DNA of 31,261 nt from CAYOBW01 sp964402115 (GTDB lineage Bacteria; Verrucomicrobiota; Kiritimatiellia; UBA8416; CAYOBW01). The notes under the pieces are model-generated. The model was not told the DNA's origin, made no database searches, and worked only from the letters and a program-made list of their open reading frames with translations. Each line of letters begins with the position of its first letter. Within the stretch, counting starts at the first letter, position 1. This document shows, in pieces, positions 1 to 8,200 of this stretch. Made by a program: the position numbers and the translations under genes. The DNA lies in the NCBI GenBank assembly GCA_964402115.1, contig CAYOBW010000054.1:1-31261 (forward strand). The letters run 5' to 3'.

Positions 1-96
1 GTCAGCAAGGAACGATTGGTCAACAAGGCAGGCGAAGCGGGGGCGGGCGAAATGGATGCCGTCGTGCGCGCCATCACCATCCAATTGGCACTCTGA
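1..96 (+). CDS. MazF/PemK-like toxin, C-terminal fragment (cut by window edge)
   Basis: Frame 1 is open from the first base to a TGA at 94-96 and encodes 31 residues, beginning VSKERLVNKAGEAGAGEMDA and ending ITIQLAL. The pattern 'S-K/R-E/D-R-L-V-x-K/R-x-G' followed by a short amphipathic helix ending in L-x-L is the usual C-terminus of MazF/PemK endoribonuclease toxins, which cleave mRNA and are held in check by a cognate antitoxin. The rest of the gene, including the catalytic part, lies outside the window, so intactness and the antitoxin cannot be judged. It sits 84 bases before the next gene on the same strand and is the first of two toxin-type genes in the first kilobase. The call rests on a short stretch and is moderate only. 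Confidence 0.55.
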   Translation, partial: VSKERLVNKAGEAGAGEMDAVVRAITIQLAL

Positions 97-180
97 GGAG
101 GGGGCGGAATACGCCGCCGCACAGCACGTTGCTTCGCGCCGTCCGTGATCGTCATCATTGTAGCGATAAAGGAAACGACT

Positions 181-456
181 ATGAGCAAACCGATCCCCCC
201 GGAGGTGGCGAAAGAGATCGCAGATCACGTGTTTGCCGGACGGAAGATAGCAGCGATCAAACTCTATCGTGAACACAGCGGCCAGGGTCTGAAGGAGTCC
301 AAGGACTTCGTGGAGGCGCTGGAGGCAGAACTCCGGGCCAAGGATCCAGGCAAGTTCGCCCCGGTCACTCCCGGGAAAGGCTGCCTCGGCACAATCGCGG
401 TGTGCGGATTCGGGGCCTTGGCGCTTCTGACCGCAGTCGTCATGCTGTTGAAGTGA
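181..456 (+). CDS. Small protein with ribosomal L7/L12 C-terminal-like domain and C-terminal membrane anchor
   Basis: The product has 91 residues. I chose the ATG at 181 because AAGGA lies about six bases upstream; an in-frame GTG at 145 has no such site. Residues about 10-45 contain KIAAIKLYREHSGQGLKESK followed by DFVEALE, which closely follows the L7/L12 C-terminal fold pattern (K-I-x-x-I-K-x-x-R-x-x-T/S-G-x-x-L-K-E-A/S-K-x-x-V-E). In ribosomal L7/L12 this domain recruits translational GTPases. Here it stands alone, without the L7/L12 N-terminal dimerisation domain, and is followed by a hydrophobic segment (about residues 64-90, GTIAVCGFGALALLTAVVML) that should anchor it in the membrane. 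Stand-alone L7/L12-CTD-like proteins with a membrane helix occur in many bacteria but their role is not established. It is not the ribosomal protein itself. Confidence 0.7.
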   Translation: MSKPIPPEVAKEIADHVFAGRKIAAIKLYREHSGQGLKESKDFVEALEAELRAKDPGKFAPVTPGKGCLGTIAVCGFGALALLTAVVMLLK

Positions 457-490
457 AGATGGAATCAGGACACAGGTTCAGCATGCGATA

Positions 491-751
491 ATGATTGAAG
501 CGGAGAGCGATTCGGAGTTCAATCTTTCCATGACAGCATTACTGGAAAAAGTGATCAGCCGGGTTTCCGGTCTGCCCAGCAGGAAGCAGAATGAGATTGC
601 GCGCTTCATGATGGCCGAAATAGACGCTGAGAGCCAGTGGGATGCGTCCTTCCTGGCGACCCAGGATGAGCTCTCTGCATTGGCCGCCGGTGCGCTGGCT
701 GAACGACGACTGGGGAAGACAAGGAAGATGGACCTCGTCCATGATTTCTGA
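491..751 (+). CDS. Antitoxin of a type II toxin-antitoxin pair
   Basis: The product has 86 residues and overlaps the following toxin start by 11 bases, the usual translational coupling of type II modules. The body reads LLEKVISRVSGLPSRKQNEI, then 'ARFMMAEIDAESQWDASFLATQDELSAL' in pieces, and ends in a basic tail GKTRKMDLVHDF. This is the pattern of a common family of short antitoxins encoded before RelE/ParE-type toxins: a helix with LPxxxQ, then E-x-x-W-D-x-x-F-x-x-(S/T)-Q-D, then G-K/R-T. Its role would be to bind and neutralise the toxin and repress its own promoter. The start is uncertain: the ATG at 530 (MTALLEKVIS) matches the family N-terminus better, while 491 gives a longer N-terminus. 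Neither has a strong ribosome binding site. Confidence 0.7.
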   Translation: MIEAESDSEFNLSMTALLEKVISRVSGLPSRKQNEIARFMMAEIDAESQWDASFLATQDELSALAAGALAERRLGKTRKMDLVHDF

Positions 752-1019
752 GACAACGGTGGCCTTCCGGCGGCAGGTGCGCGAACTCCCGGAGGCCGTC
801 CGCGTCACAGCACGTCAAGCATATCGTCGTTGGCTGTCCAATCCTCGGCATCCGTCGCTCCAATTCAAGCGTATCCACCTGCGCGAGCCCATCTACTCCG
901 TACGAATTGGAATCCACTGGCGTGCCGTATGCGTTGTTGACGGCGATACAGCCACGTGGTTCTGGATTGGGTCACATGCAACGTACGATGCCTTGATCAA
1001 GAAGATGCGGCAGAGATGA
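741..1019 (+). CDS. RelE/ParE-superfamily toxin
   Basis: The product has 92 residues starting MISETTVAFRRQVRELPEAV. The ATG at 741 lies inside the antitoxin end, with AAGGAAG about 13 bases upstream. The order of elements is right for a RelE/ParE fold: an N-terminal helix pair (FRRQVRELPEAVRVTARQAY), a 'HPSLQFKRIH' strand, then 'YSVRIGIHWRAVCVVDGDTA' with R/H residues on the strands, and 'WFWIGSHATYDALI' near the end. The family consists of ribosome-dependent mRNA interferases (RelE, HigB) or gyrase poisons (ParE). The W-x-W-I-G-x-H-x-x-Y-D segment is typical of the HigB/RelE-like members, but I cannot decide the target from sequence alone. An upstream in-frame ATG at 642 would overlap the antitoxin by 110 bases and is unlikely. 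Confidence 0.78.
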   Translation: MISETTVAFRRQVRELPEAVRVTARQAYRRWLSNPRHPSLQFKRIHLREPIYSVRIGIHWRAVCVVDGDTATWFWIGSHATYDALIKKMRQR

Positions 1020-1082
1020 CCAGACCGAACACCCCCTTCGTGGCTATCGCCGCTGCCGCGCCTCAGCCACAAGGGTAACGTT

Positions 1083-1166
1083 CTGCAACGAACATATGAA
1101 GCAGGCGTCGGAATGTAGCTTGACCCGCAGCGGGTCTCGCACCTTCAACGGAACCGTTGGGCAGGG
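1083..1166. repeat. attC-like imperfect palindrome (integron recombination-site candidate)
   Basis: The right end carries GTTGGGC at 1156-1162, which matches the attC R' consensus GTTRRRY. The left arm (CTGCAACG at 1083-1090, then TGAAG after a short spacer) pairs with the reverse complement of the right arm (CTGCCCAACGG, spacer, TTGAAGG). A perfect central hairpin GACCCG-cag-CGGGTC lies at 1122-1136. Two paired boxes separated by unpaired spacers around a central stem is the attC layout. The left R'' box deviates from RYYYAAC. The lipoprotein ATG follows 11 bases after GTTGGGC, as expected for a gene cassette. Confidence 0.4.
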
Positions 1167-1173
1167 AGATGCC

Positions 1174-1578
1174 ATGATTAGGAAGATGACTGCTGTCGCG
1201 ATGCTGGCTGCAATAATTGGGTGCAGTCGGGAGGCGTCGCCACCTGTTGTGATCGATGTGATGGACGAACGCCCTGTGGTCATAGCGAAGGACGGACAAC
1301 TCCTTCTCGACAGCAAACCTCTCACGGAAGAGGCACTTGGCAAGATGGTGGAGGAACGGGTTGAGAAGGACAGACTCAGCAAGGCGCCTTCACAGTTCTC
1401 GACGATCCTCCTTGAATCGCATCCAGAGACTCCGGTTGGCAGATTTCTGGACATCCAGAAGTTGATCCAAGAACACGGGGGTACCCCGGGACAACGGACC
1501 GAGAAAGAAAGTGCCCAACAAAACGCGGCACCACTATCTCCGGCCGCGCGGACGGGGCCTTCTGAGGGTGCGCGGTAA
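1174..1578 (+). CDS. Lipoprotein with ExbD/TolR-like periplasmic domain
   Basis: The product has 134 residues. I chose the ATG at 1174 because AGGGAG lies six bases upstream and it places a lipoprotein signal at the N-terminus: MIRKMTAVAMLAAIIGCSRE, with lipobox AIIGC (lipidated Cys at residue 17). A longer reading from 1096 would bury the signal. After the Cys, residues about 25-100 read 'VVIAKDGQLLLDSKPLTEEA', then a 'LGKMVEERVEK' helix and 'GRFLDIQKLIQEHGG'. This resembles the periplasmic domain of ExbD/TolR (strand, D/N-G-x-x, helix, strand, 'G-R-x-x-D-I-x-x-x-x-x-x-G'). ExbD itself is anchored by a transmembrane helix; here the domain is carried on a lipid anchor and has no ExbB partner nearby. 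The C-terminal 30 residues are polar and overlap a palindrome. Function unknown. Confidence 0.6.
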   Translation: MIRKMTAVAMLAAIIGCSREASPPVVIDVMDERPVVIAKDGQLLLDSKPLTEEALGKMVEERVEKDRLSKAPSQFSTILLESHPETPVGRFLDIQKLIQEHGGTPGQRTEKESAQQNAAPLSPAARTGPSEGAR

Positions 1579-1592
1579 CATTGGAACCGGTA
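1511..1592. repeat. Second attC-like imperfect palindrome, overlapping the end of the lipoprotein gene
   Basis: GCCCAAC at 1513-1519 matches the attC R'' consensus RYYYAAC. The left arm CCAACAAAACGCGGCACC (1515-1532) is imperfectly complementary to GGTGCGCGGTAACATTGG (1567-1584 region): the outer CCAA/TTGG and inner GCACC/GGTGC pair, with mismatches between them. A GC-rich centre (GGCC...GGCC) separates the arms. The expected GTTRRRY at the right end is degenerate (ATTGGAA). Together with the site at 1083-1166 it would delimit one cassette of about 430 bases carrying the lipoprotein gene. Confidence 0.32.
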
Positions 1593-1598
1593 GGAACG

Positions 1599-1622
1599 GA
1601 TTACGATTAAGCGTACGATTAC
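1599..1622 (+). repeat. GATTAC-type hexamer array, copy 1
   Basis: Four consecutive hexamers read GATTAC GATTAA GCGTAC GATTAC. The same units occur at 5173-5196 (same orientation) and 4994-5029 (opposite orientation). All three copies lie in non-coding gaps beside the secreted haem proteins and are AT-rich in GC-rich surroundings. This copy lies 43 bases downstream of the stop codon of the minus-strand gene. Confidence 0.55.
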
Positions 1623-1664
1623 CGGCGCCACGGGGGAGCGGGCGGATGCTGACGTGTGGCGTCG

Positions 1665-4600
1665 TCACTCATGCCAGAAGAGTCCCCGGAGGGCGGGTGT
1701 CGCGCTTTCCAGACCGGCCACGTTGGCCGGGTTGACGTCGAGGGACGGCCAAACGAGCTCACCGCGGAGCTGGGCTGCTTCGTTCTCGTAGGCGCCAAGC
1801 CGCAGGGAGTTGCAGTCCAGCCAGAGTGTCACGAGGTGGCGCTCGTCGGCCGGCACGGCGGCCTGGTGGCTGTCGGTCAGCAGGGCCCGGCCGATCCGCG
1901 AGCTGCGCGCCCCGAACCGGCCTGGTATCGAGCGCGAGCCGCCGTGAACGCCGCTATACCCGGTCGTCATGTCCCACGCCATGGCGCCGGAGAACCAGAA
2001 CGTCCACCCTTCCTTCAGTGTCTCGTAGCGCATGTCGCGCGGCCCGCGGCCCTCCTTCGCGTGGCACGCCACGCAGCGGCGTTCGAAGATAGGACGGATC
2101 TGGCGGTGGTAGCTGATCGGTTCGAGCGGGCCGCATTCGGGCTGCAGCCGCGACGGGGCGCGCCGCATGGCCTGCGGTTGCGCGGTGCGCCCGGCGGCGC
2201 GGTGCGGGGCTTCGTGGCAGCCGAGGCAGGAGAGCTGCTCGCCGGGGTGAACAAAGGCGACCGAGCGCATGGACTGCACGGCCATGCACCGCTCGTCGAG
2301 CACCTGGAAGATCAACTGCTTGGCCACGGGAGCCTCGAGGTACGCGCTGCCATCCTCCTCGATCGGCACGATGCCGAGGGGAATGCGCGGTGTGTTCTCC
2401 CGCTCGTAGCCGATCATCGGCTCGCCAATGGTGTGGTTGGTTTTCGGTACGGCCTGCACGACGCGCAGCCACTTCGCCTTCGCGCCGGCAGGGAGGGGGA
2501 GATCCGCGTCGTACACGTTCATCACTGCGATGGTCGCCGGCGGCGCGTCCGGTCGCTCGGCGCAACGCACCGCGGGCGGGATCACCGGGGGACGCTGGCG
2601 CGGGCGCAGGGGAATCGGGTCCACCAGCCGCAGCCGCTCGTCCTGCGCGCCCGGCAGCTCCCGCAGCGCAAACAGGAGCTCCTGGTTGCCGAACCGGTCC
2701 ACGAGGACGAGGTCCTCCCAGCGATTGCAGAGGAGGAAGTCCGCGCTCAGCGGCCACGGCGTGCCGTACTTGTAGTGGCGGCGTGACGGCGTTTCGCTTT
2801 CCGGGAAGCCCTCGTCGGGCGTGAAGCGGCGCACCTGCGACATGTGACGGTCGTCCGGTGTGCGCAGGTCCAGCAGACAGAGCGACCCGAAAACCTCCCC
2901 GTGATGCGGCGCGGCGGTGAAGACGTGCAGCGGCGAGCCGGGTACTGCGCGAATGCCCATCTCGACGAGCGGTGCGCCGCGGCGGCTGTCGACTTCGCGG
3001 CCGTTGTCAACGCGCCAGGGTGTATGGTCGGGAAACGTGTGGTAGGGCAGGGGGTAATTGCCGTGCGGCGCGCGCGGGTTGGAGCCGTCGGGGTTGGAAA
3101 CCCAGTACCGGGTGCCGAGGCAGTTCTCACGGTCCACGTAGTCCCAGCGCGTGAAAACGAGGCGCCCATCGTTGTCCACGGTCGGGTTCCACTCGCCGGT
3201 TTCGAAGTAGCTCAGCGCGCGCGAGTCCGTGCCGTTGCCCGCGATGGAATGGAGCGTGTAGTTGCGAACCTTGAGATAGGCCGCGAAGCAGCGGATGTAG
3301 CCGCCGCGCCGCTCGGACACGAAGGCGATCCGCCCGTCGGGCAGCCAGCATGGGTCGAAGTCGTTCCACGGGCCGTCGGTGAGCTGGACAAGGTCGGTCC
3401 CGTCGGTGTTGACGCGAAAGAGGTGGAAGCAGGTCTCGGTGTCGTAGACCCAGCGGTGCTCGCTGTTGGCGGTCCAGGCAAACACGATGGTCCGTCCGTC
3501 AAAGGAGAGGTCCGGTGTGGCGACGGCGCCATGGTCGAGCCGCGTGCCTTTAAGCCGGCCGTTCTGCACAACGGCGCGCGCGAGGACGTTGACAACTTCG
3601 GGGCTCCCCTTGAGGTTGCGGATGACAAACAGGCCGCCGCCGGGAAGCGCGTTGAAACCGAAGTACTGGGTCATGAAATGACCCCCTTGGACGTCCTTCG
3701 TCTCGGGGTTGGAGCGGACCGACCCCGCGAAGGTGCCGCGCGCGGCGCAGAGGAGCGCGTCGACCTCCAGCAGCGGATTCGCCAGCACGACCTGCCGGCG
3801 GAGCGCGCAGGCGGCGAGGTGCAGACTACGGTCGTTGGCCCCGGCCGCGGTGTTCACCGCGCGTCGGAGCGTCTCCAGGTCGGCGCGGTATGCCTCCCAG
3901 CGGGCCCCGCCGAGCGCGGCCGTGAGGTGCTCGAGCAGTGCGGCGGTACGGCGCAGCACCGTGCCAGCCGGGCCGCGGTCGCTGTCCCACGTCAGGGCGT
4001 GCCGGTCGCAGACCTCGCGCTCCAGCGTGGCGCGGTCAGGCCCGCCGCCGCGGTGTTCGGGGTAGTCGGTGCGACCCCACGCCCCGAACTCACGGCTCCA
4101 GTCGCGCAGCACGTCGTCGCGGACCGCCTCCGCGCGGACGGTACGCAGCCCGAGCTTGCCAGCCGCACTCGCAAGCGCTGCCCGGATCGGCGCGGCATCT
4201 TCCGCGGGGGGCAGGGGCTGCAGAGCCGCGGACATGCCGCCGTCCATGCCTTCGCCCGTCACGTTGCGGCTTTCGACCGGGCGCAGTCTCGCGACCCGGC
4301 GTGCGGGGGACGCATCGGCGAGGGGCGCCGCGGTGTCGAAGCGCCACAAACCGAGGGGCGCGGCGTCGCGCTCCGGCGGAACGGCGGCGGTCAGGCGGAC
4401 ATCGTCGAGGCTGCCGTCGCAGCCGAATCCGCCCTCGGCCAGTCCGCCCAGGGCGAGAGGGCCTGCCAGCGACGCGCCGGTTGGCGCCGCCGCCTGCAGC
4501 GTGGCGGCCTCGGCGCCGTCAACGAACAGGCGCGCGCGGTCCGACTCCATGCAGAGCGTAACCTGGTACCAGCGGCCGGGGGTCAGCGTGGTCTTCGTGT

Positions 4601-4955
4601 GCACATGGTCGGGCGTCCGGCCGGGCAGGTAGGCGTGGAGCACGCCATCCTGCGGCGTCGTGAAGATCTCCCAATGCGTGGCCGAGGCCTTGGTTTCGTT
4701 GGCGACGAGAATGTTGTAGCCGGCCCAGCCATTCAGCCGCACGCGACAGGCGACGGTCAGCGGCAGCGCACGAAACGCGGGGTCCGCCGGCACGAGCAGC
4801 GCGCCCCGCGTGGCATCGAAACAGGACTCGGCCGCACCCGGCGCCTCCGGCGTGACGGCGCTGGTAGCAGGGGGACGAGTCCACACGGCGAGCATGATGG
4901 ACGCGACGAGCAGGCTGCGTCCCGCAATCGTTACGGCATTTGGTCTGACACGCAT
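1665..4955 (-). CDS. Secreted LamG / TolB-like propeller / HzsA-alpha-like c-type haem protein
   Basis: The product has 1096 residues and an AGGAAAG ribosome binding site before the ATG. Residues 1-33 form a signal peptide. Residues about 45-200 are a LamG/concanavalin-like domain (WYQVTLCMESDRARLFVDGA, GSLDDVRL). Residues about 440-720 contain beta-propeller repeats of the PD40/TolB type (LSFDGRTIVFAWTANS, DPCWLPDGRIAFVSERRGG). Residues about 790-905 resemble the middle domain of the hydrazine synthase alpha subunit (GIVPIEEDGSAYLEAPV, VHPGEQLSCLGCHE). Two CxxCH haem-attachment sites are visible, CLGCH near residue 911 and CVACH near residue 960. Such proteins are frequent in Planctomycetes and relatives that do not perform anammox, and their substrate is not known. 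It is likely periplasmic or surface-exposed. There is no hydrazine synthase beta or gamma gene nearby. It is divergent from a paralogue at 5230-8649. Confidence 0.82.
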   Translation of the reverse strand: MRVRPNAVTIAGRSLLVASIMLAVWTRPPATSAVTPEAPGAAESCFDATRGALLVPADPAFRALPLTVACRVRLNGWAGYNILVANETKASATHWEIFTTPQDGVLHAYLPGRTPDHVHTKTTLTPGRWYQVTLCMESDRARLFVDGAEAATLQAAAPTGASLAGPLALGGLAEGGFGCDGSLDDVRLTAAVPPERDAAPLGLWRFDTAAPLADASPARRVARLRPVESRNVTGEGMDGGMSAALQPLPPAEDAAPIRAALASAAGKLGLRTVRAEAVRDDVLRDWSREFGAWGRTDYPEHRGGGPDRATLEREVCDRHALTWDSDRGPAGTVLRRTAALLEHLTAALGGARWEAYRADLETLRRAVNTAAGANDRSLHLAACALRRQVVLANPLLEVDALLCAARGTFAGSVRSNPETKDVQGGHFMTQYFGFNALPGGGLFVIRNLKGSPEVVNVLARAVVQNGRLKGTRLDHGAVATPDLSFDGRTIVFAWTANSEHRWVYDTETCFHLFRVNTDGTDLVQLTDGPWNDFDPCWLPDGRIAFVSERRGGYIRCFAAYLKVRNYTLHSIAGNGTDSRALSYFETGEWNPTVDNDGRLVFTRWDYVDRENCLGTRYWVSNPDGSNPRAPHGNYPLPYHTFPDHTPWRVDNGREVDSRRGAPLVEMGIRAVPGSPLHVFTAAPHHGEVFGSLCLLDLRTPDDRHMSQVRRFTPDEGFPESETPSRRHYKYGTPWPLSADFLLCNRWEDLVLVDRFGNQELLFALRELPGAQDERLRLVDPIPLRPRQRPPVIPPAVRCAERPDAPPATIAVMNVYDADLPLPAGAKAKWLRVVQAVPKTNHTIGEPMIGYERENTPRIPLGIVPIEEDGSAYLEAPVAKQLIFQVLDERCMAVQSMRSVAFVHPGEQLSCLGCHEAPHRAAGRTAQPQAMRRAPSRLQPECGPLEPISYHRQIRPIFERRCVACHAKEGRGPRDMRYETLKEGWTFWFSGAMAWDMTTGYSGVHGGSRSIPGRFGARSSRIGRALLTDSHQAAVPADERHLVTLWLDCNSLRLGAYENEAAQLRGELVWPSLDVNPANVAGLESATPALRGLFWHE

Positions 4956-4993
4956 CAGGTTCGCTTTCCTATGCCGTTTTCGCTCTGGCTCTC

Positions 4994-5029
4994 AATCATA
5001 ATCATAGTCGTAATCTTAATCGTAATCCC
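4994..5029 (-). repeat. GATTAC-type hexamer array, copy 2 (inverted orientation)
   Basis: Six hexamers on the + strand read AATCAT AATCAT AGTCGT AATCTT AATCGT AATCCC; read on the minus strand they are GATTAC/GATTAA/GATTAT-like units. The array lies 39 bases upstream of the start of the minus-strand haem protein and faces the third array at 5173-5196, so the pair forms a long interrupted inverted repeat (CTTAATCGTAATC versus GATTACGATTAAG). Confidence 0.6.
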
Positions 5030-5064
5030 CGCGCAGCGTTTCAGTGACGCGGGGGGGCCGCTAA

Positions 5065-5131
5065 CGGCGGGGACCGCCGGCTCCACGCCTCGTCGCCTGC
5101 CCACGCCATGGAGACGGCCGTCCCCGGCCGT
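5065..5131. other. Two short hairpins in the divergent intergenic region
   Basis: CGGCGG (5065-5070) pairs with CCGCCG (5074-5079) across a three-base loop, and ACGGCC (5114-5119) pairs with GGCCGT (5126-5131) across a six-base loop. Neither is followed by a T-run, so they are not typical intrinsic terminators. They lie between the two inverted hexamer arrays. I see no convincing sigma-70 promoter for either flanking gene in the 274-base gap. Confidence 0.4.
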
Positions 5132-5172
5132 TATGTCCCATGTAAGGTAGAGGGTCCCCCGTGTTCGTGCAA

Positions 5173-5196
5173 GATGGCGATTACGATTAAGATGAC
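5173..5196 (+). repeat. GATTAC-type hexamer array, copy 3
   Basis: Four units read GATGGC GATTAC GATTAA GATGAC. The core GATTACGATTAAG is identical to the one at 1599-1611 and is the reverse complement of CTTAATCGTAATC at 5016-5028. The array ends 33 bases before the start codon of the second haem protein. Confidence 0.55.
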
Positions 5197-5229
5197 GGCA
5201 GCGCCTCGCTTCTGGTAGCTTCCGCACCC

Positions 5230-8200
5230 ATGCAAGCGTTGCTTCAGGCCGATTGCGAGGGACGCGTACCTGGAACGTCCGGGAGGAGGCGATTCCCGGG
5301 CCGTTGGCGCGGTGCGCTGTGGACAGCCGTGCTGGGTTCCGTGGCAGCCGCCCCGCTCCTGGCTGCCGCTGCGGACGCCCCGGGCTCCGGTTCGGGGTGG
5401 GGGAATGCGCCGTTCACTTACGCGGCGTGGCTGAAGTTCGGCGAGCACAACACCGTCCTGCTGTCGACCTCGTCGAAAGACGAGCAAGGGCGCCCGGGCT
5501 GGAAAGAGCTGCATGCGTGGGGCGAGGAGATCTTCTTCTCGGGCAACGCCAGCGGCGGGTTCAGCGCGCGCGCGAGGCTCAACGACAACCAGTGGCACCA
5601 TTTCGCCTTCGTGTCCGATCCCGCAACCCGGCAGCAAGCCGTGTATGTTGACGGCGAGCTCAAACAGACAGGCGGGTGTGAAATGAAGCCTGACGCGCCC
5701 GGCGCGTCGCTGCTGATCGCCCGGGGCTACGAGGAAATGGCACACACGCTGTTCTCCTACGTGGGCCAGCTTGACGATGTGCGCCTGCATGGCAGGGCGC
5801 TGTCCGCCGACGAGATCCGGATCGCGATGAAGGGCGCCGACGTGGACGGCAAGGGCGCGCCGGTTCTGCGGCTGAAGTTTGACGGGGATGCGGACGAGCT
5901 CGCCCGCCTGGGCTGTGGCGATAAGCTGAAAGGGGTCGAGGGCAAGCTCGGCCGCGCCGTCGAGTTCAACGGGTGGAGCTACCTCGAGGTGGCGCCGGAC
6001 TTGAGCGGCGCCCGCTGGAAACCGTGCTCGTTCAGGGTCGACGGGTCACGGGAAGCGCGCAAACGGGCAGAGGAGGACGGCCTGTACGAACCGACGGACG
6101 GGCCCGCGCAGCTGGCTCAGCGCTATGCCGAGGCTACGGCGAAGCGGTGTCCCGCGCTGGCCGAGGAGGCCCGGAAACGCGCGGTCGGTGCGGACAGTTT
6201 TCGACGGATCAGGGATCTGGCGGAGCTGCATGAGCGGGCCTGCCTGTGGCTTGAGGGGCAGCGGCGCATGGTTCAGAAGGCGGCTGTGCAGGTCGGCGTG
6301 GCCACCAACTACCTTGCCCAGATCGGCCAGAAGCAGGGGCCGACGTTCGACACAGCGCCTTATCGGCAGCGCCTGGATGAGCTTGCCCGCGAGGGGCGGG
6401 ACTTGAACGACAGGTCAGCGGTGGAGGCCCTGACGAATTGGAACGCGGCGTTTGACCGGGTGCAGGCGTCTGTCTCCGCCCGGTGGCTGCTGGCGCAGGG
6501 CATCGGCAAGATCGCCTTTCTCAAGCGCTACACGTACAACGGCGGGCACTACTACACTGAGTACATCCAGGGCAGCTACCAGCCCGGCGGCAACCTCTGC
6601 ATCCTGGACCTGGCGGACGGATCGGCAAAGGAGCTGCTCCCCGAGCTGAAGGGCGGGGTGTTCGAACGCTTCGACGTGTCGTTCGACGCGCAGCGCATCG
6701 TCTTTGCGTGGAAGGCGTCGGCGGGAGTCGGCTACCGCATCTACGAGGTGAACACGGATGGCACGGGTTTCCGCCAGGTGCTCCAGCCGCCCTCGGACGA
6801 GGCGGACCTGGTGCGCCGGTATGCCAACGGCTACCATCACGGCACGGACGACATGAGCCCGTGCTATCTCCCTGACGGCGGCATCTGTTTTGTCTCGACG
6901 CGTTGCCAATACGGGACGCTCTGCGACAACCCCGACTGTTTCACGACGACCACCCTGTTTCGCATGGGCCCCGACGGCACGATCCTGCGGCAGCTCTCGA
7001 CCAGCGCCCTGAGCGAGCAGACCCCGACGATGGCCGAGGACGGTCGGGTTCTCTACTCCCGTTGGGAGTACGTGGACAAGGGCGCGGTCAGCGTCAAGTG
7101 CCTCTGGTCTATGTATCCCGACGGCAGCGGGTCGCGCGAGGTCTATGGCGCGGACATTGCGCTGCCGCCGACCCTGACGCAAGGCCGCGCCATTCCGGGC
7201 GAGTCGGGCGGCTACGTGGTCATGGGCGTGCCCCACTTCCCGCAGATGGGCGTGGGCACGGTGATCCGCCTCGACATGAAGAAGGATATCCGGACGCGCG
7301 AACCGATGACGTACATGACGCCGTACACGGATATCCGCGGCGAGGGCGGCTTCGAGTTCAGGGATGAGCATGGCAAGTGGTCCGGCGATGGCTGGGGACG
7401 CGGGCCGCTTTTCCGCGACCCGTATCCACTGTCGAAGGGCCAGTTCCTGGTCTCGCACAAGCCGGCCGGCGCGGTCCTCAATGATCCGAAGGGCTATGGG
7501 CTTTACCTGCTCGATGAAAGGGGCTGCCTCCAGTTGGTCTACAGGGACCCTGAGATTTCCAGCTGGGTGGCCTATCCGCTGAAGCCGCGCAGCGTGCCGC
7601 CGGTCCTGGCCTCTTCCACCGACAAAGCACTGGCGCAGGCCAAACTAGCCCGGTGTGTCGTTACCGACGTTTACCACGGGCTCGAGGAGGTTCCGCGCGG
7701 CACGATCAAGCACCTCCGCGTGCTGGAGCAGCGCCCGCGCCCCTGGACGGCCCGCCGCTATTATGACGGCGACCTCTATGACCAGCAGCACGCCGTGATC
7801 ACGAAAGACACGCACCTGGCGCTCAAGGTCCAGCACGGCATCGTGCCCGTCGAGGCAGACGGTTCGGCCAATTTCCTTGTCCCCGCGGACGCGAGCATCT
7901 TCTTTCAGGTGCTGGACGCGAACTACATGGCGGTGCAGACCGAGCGCACGTTCGTGAACTACATGCCGGGCGAGATCCGCGCCTGCATCGGCTGCCACGA
8001 GACGCCCCAGTCGGCGGCGAATGCCGGCAGCCGCAACGGTACGCCGCTGGCGCTGAAGCGGGCGCCTTCGGTTCCCGGCCCGCAGCCGGGCGAGAAGGAC
8101 GGGCGCCGCCCGCTGGATTACGCCCAGGATGTCCAGCCGGTGTGGGACAAGTACTGCCAGAAGTGCCACAGCGGTCCGGAGGCCAAGGGCAAGCTCAACT

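Noticed and set aside
1665..4955. Reading the HzsA-like proteins as evidence for anammox metabolism
   Set aside because: HzsA-alpha-like domains are widespread in non-anammox PVC bacteria, and no hydrazine synthase beta/gamma or hydrazine dehydrogenase gene is here.
2844..5150. A 768-codon + strand frame opposite the first haem protein
   Set aside because: It is antisense to a gene with clear domains and haem motifs, and its composition (Val, Arg, Gly, Ala) is that of a codon-position shadow.
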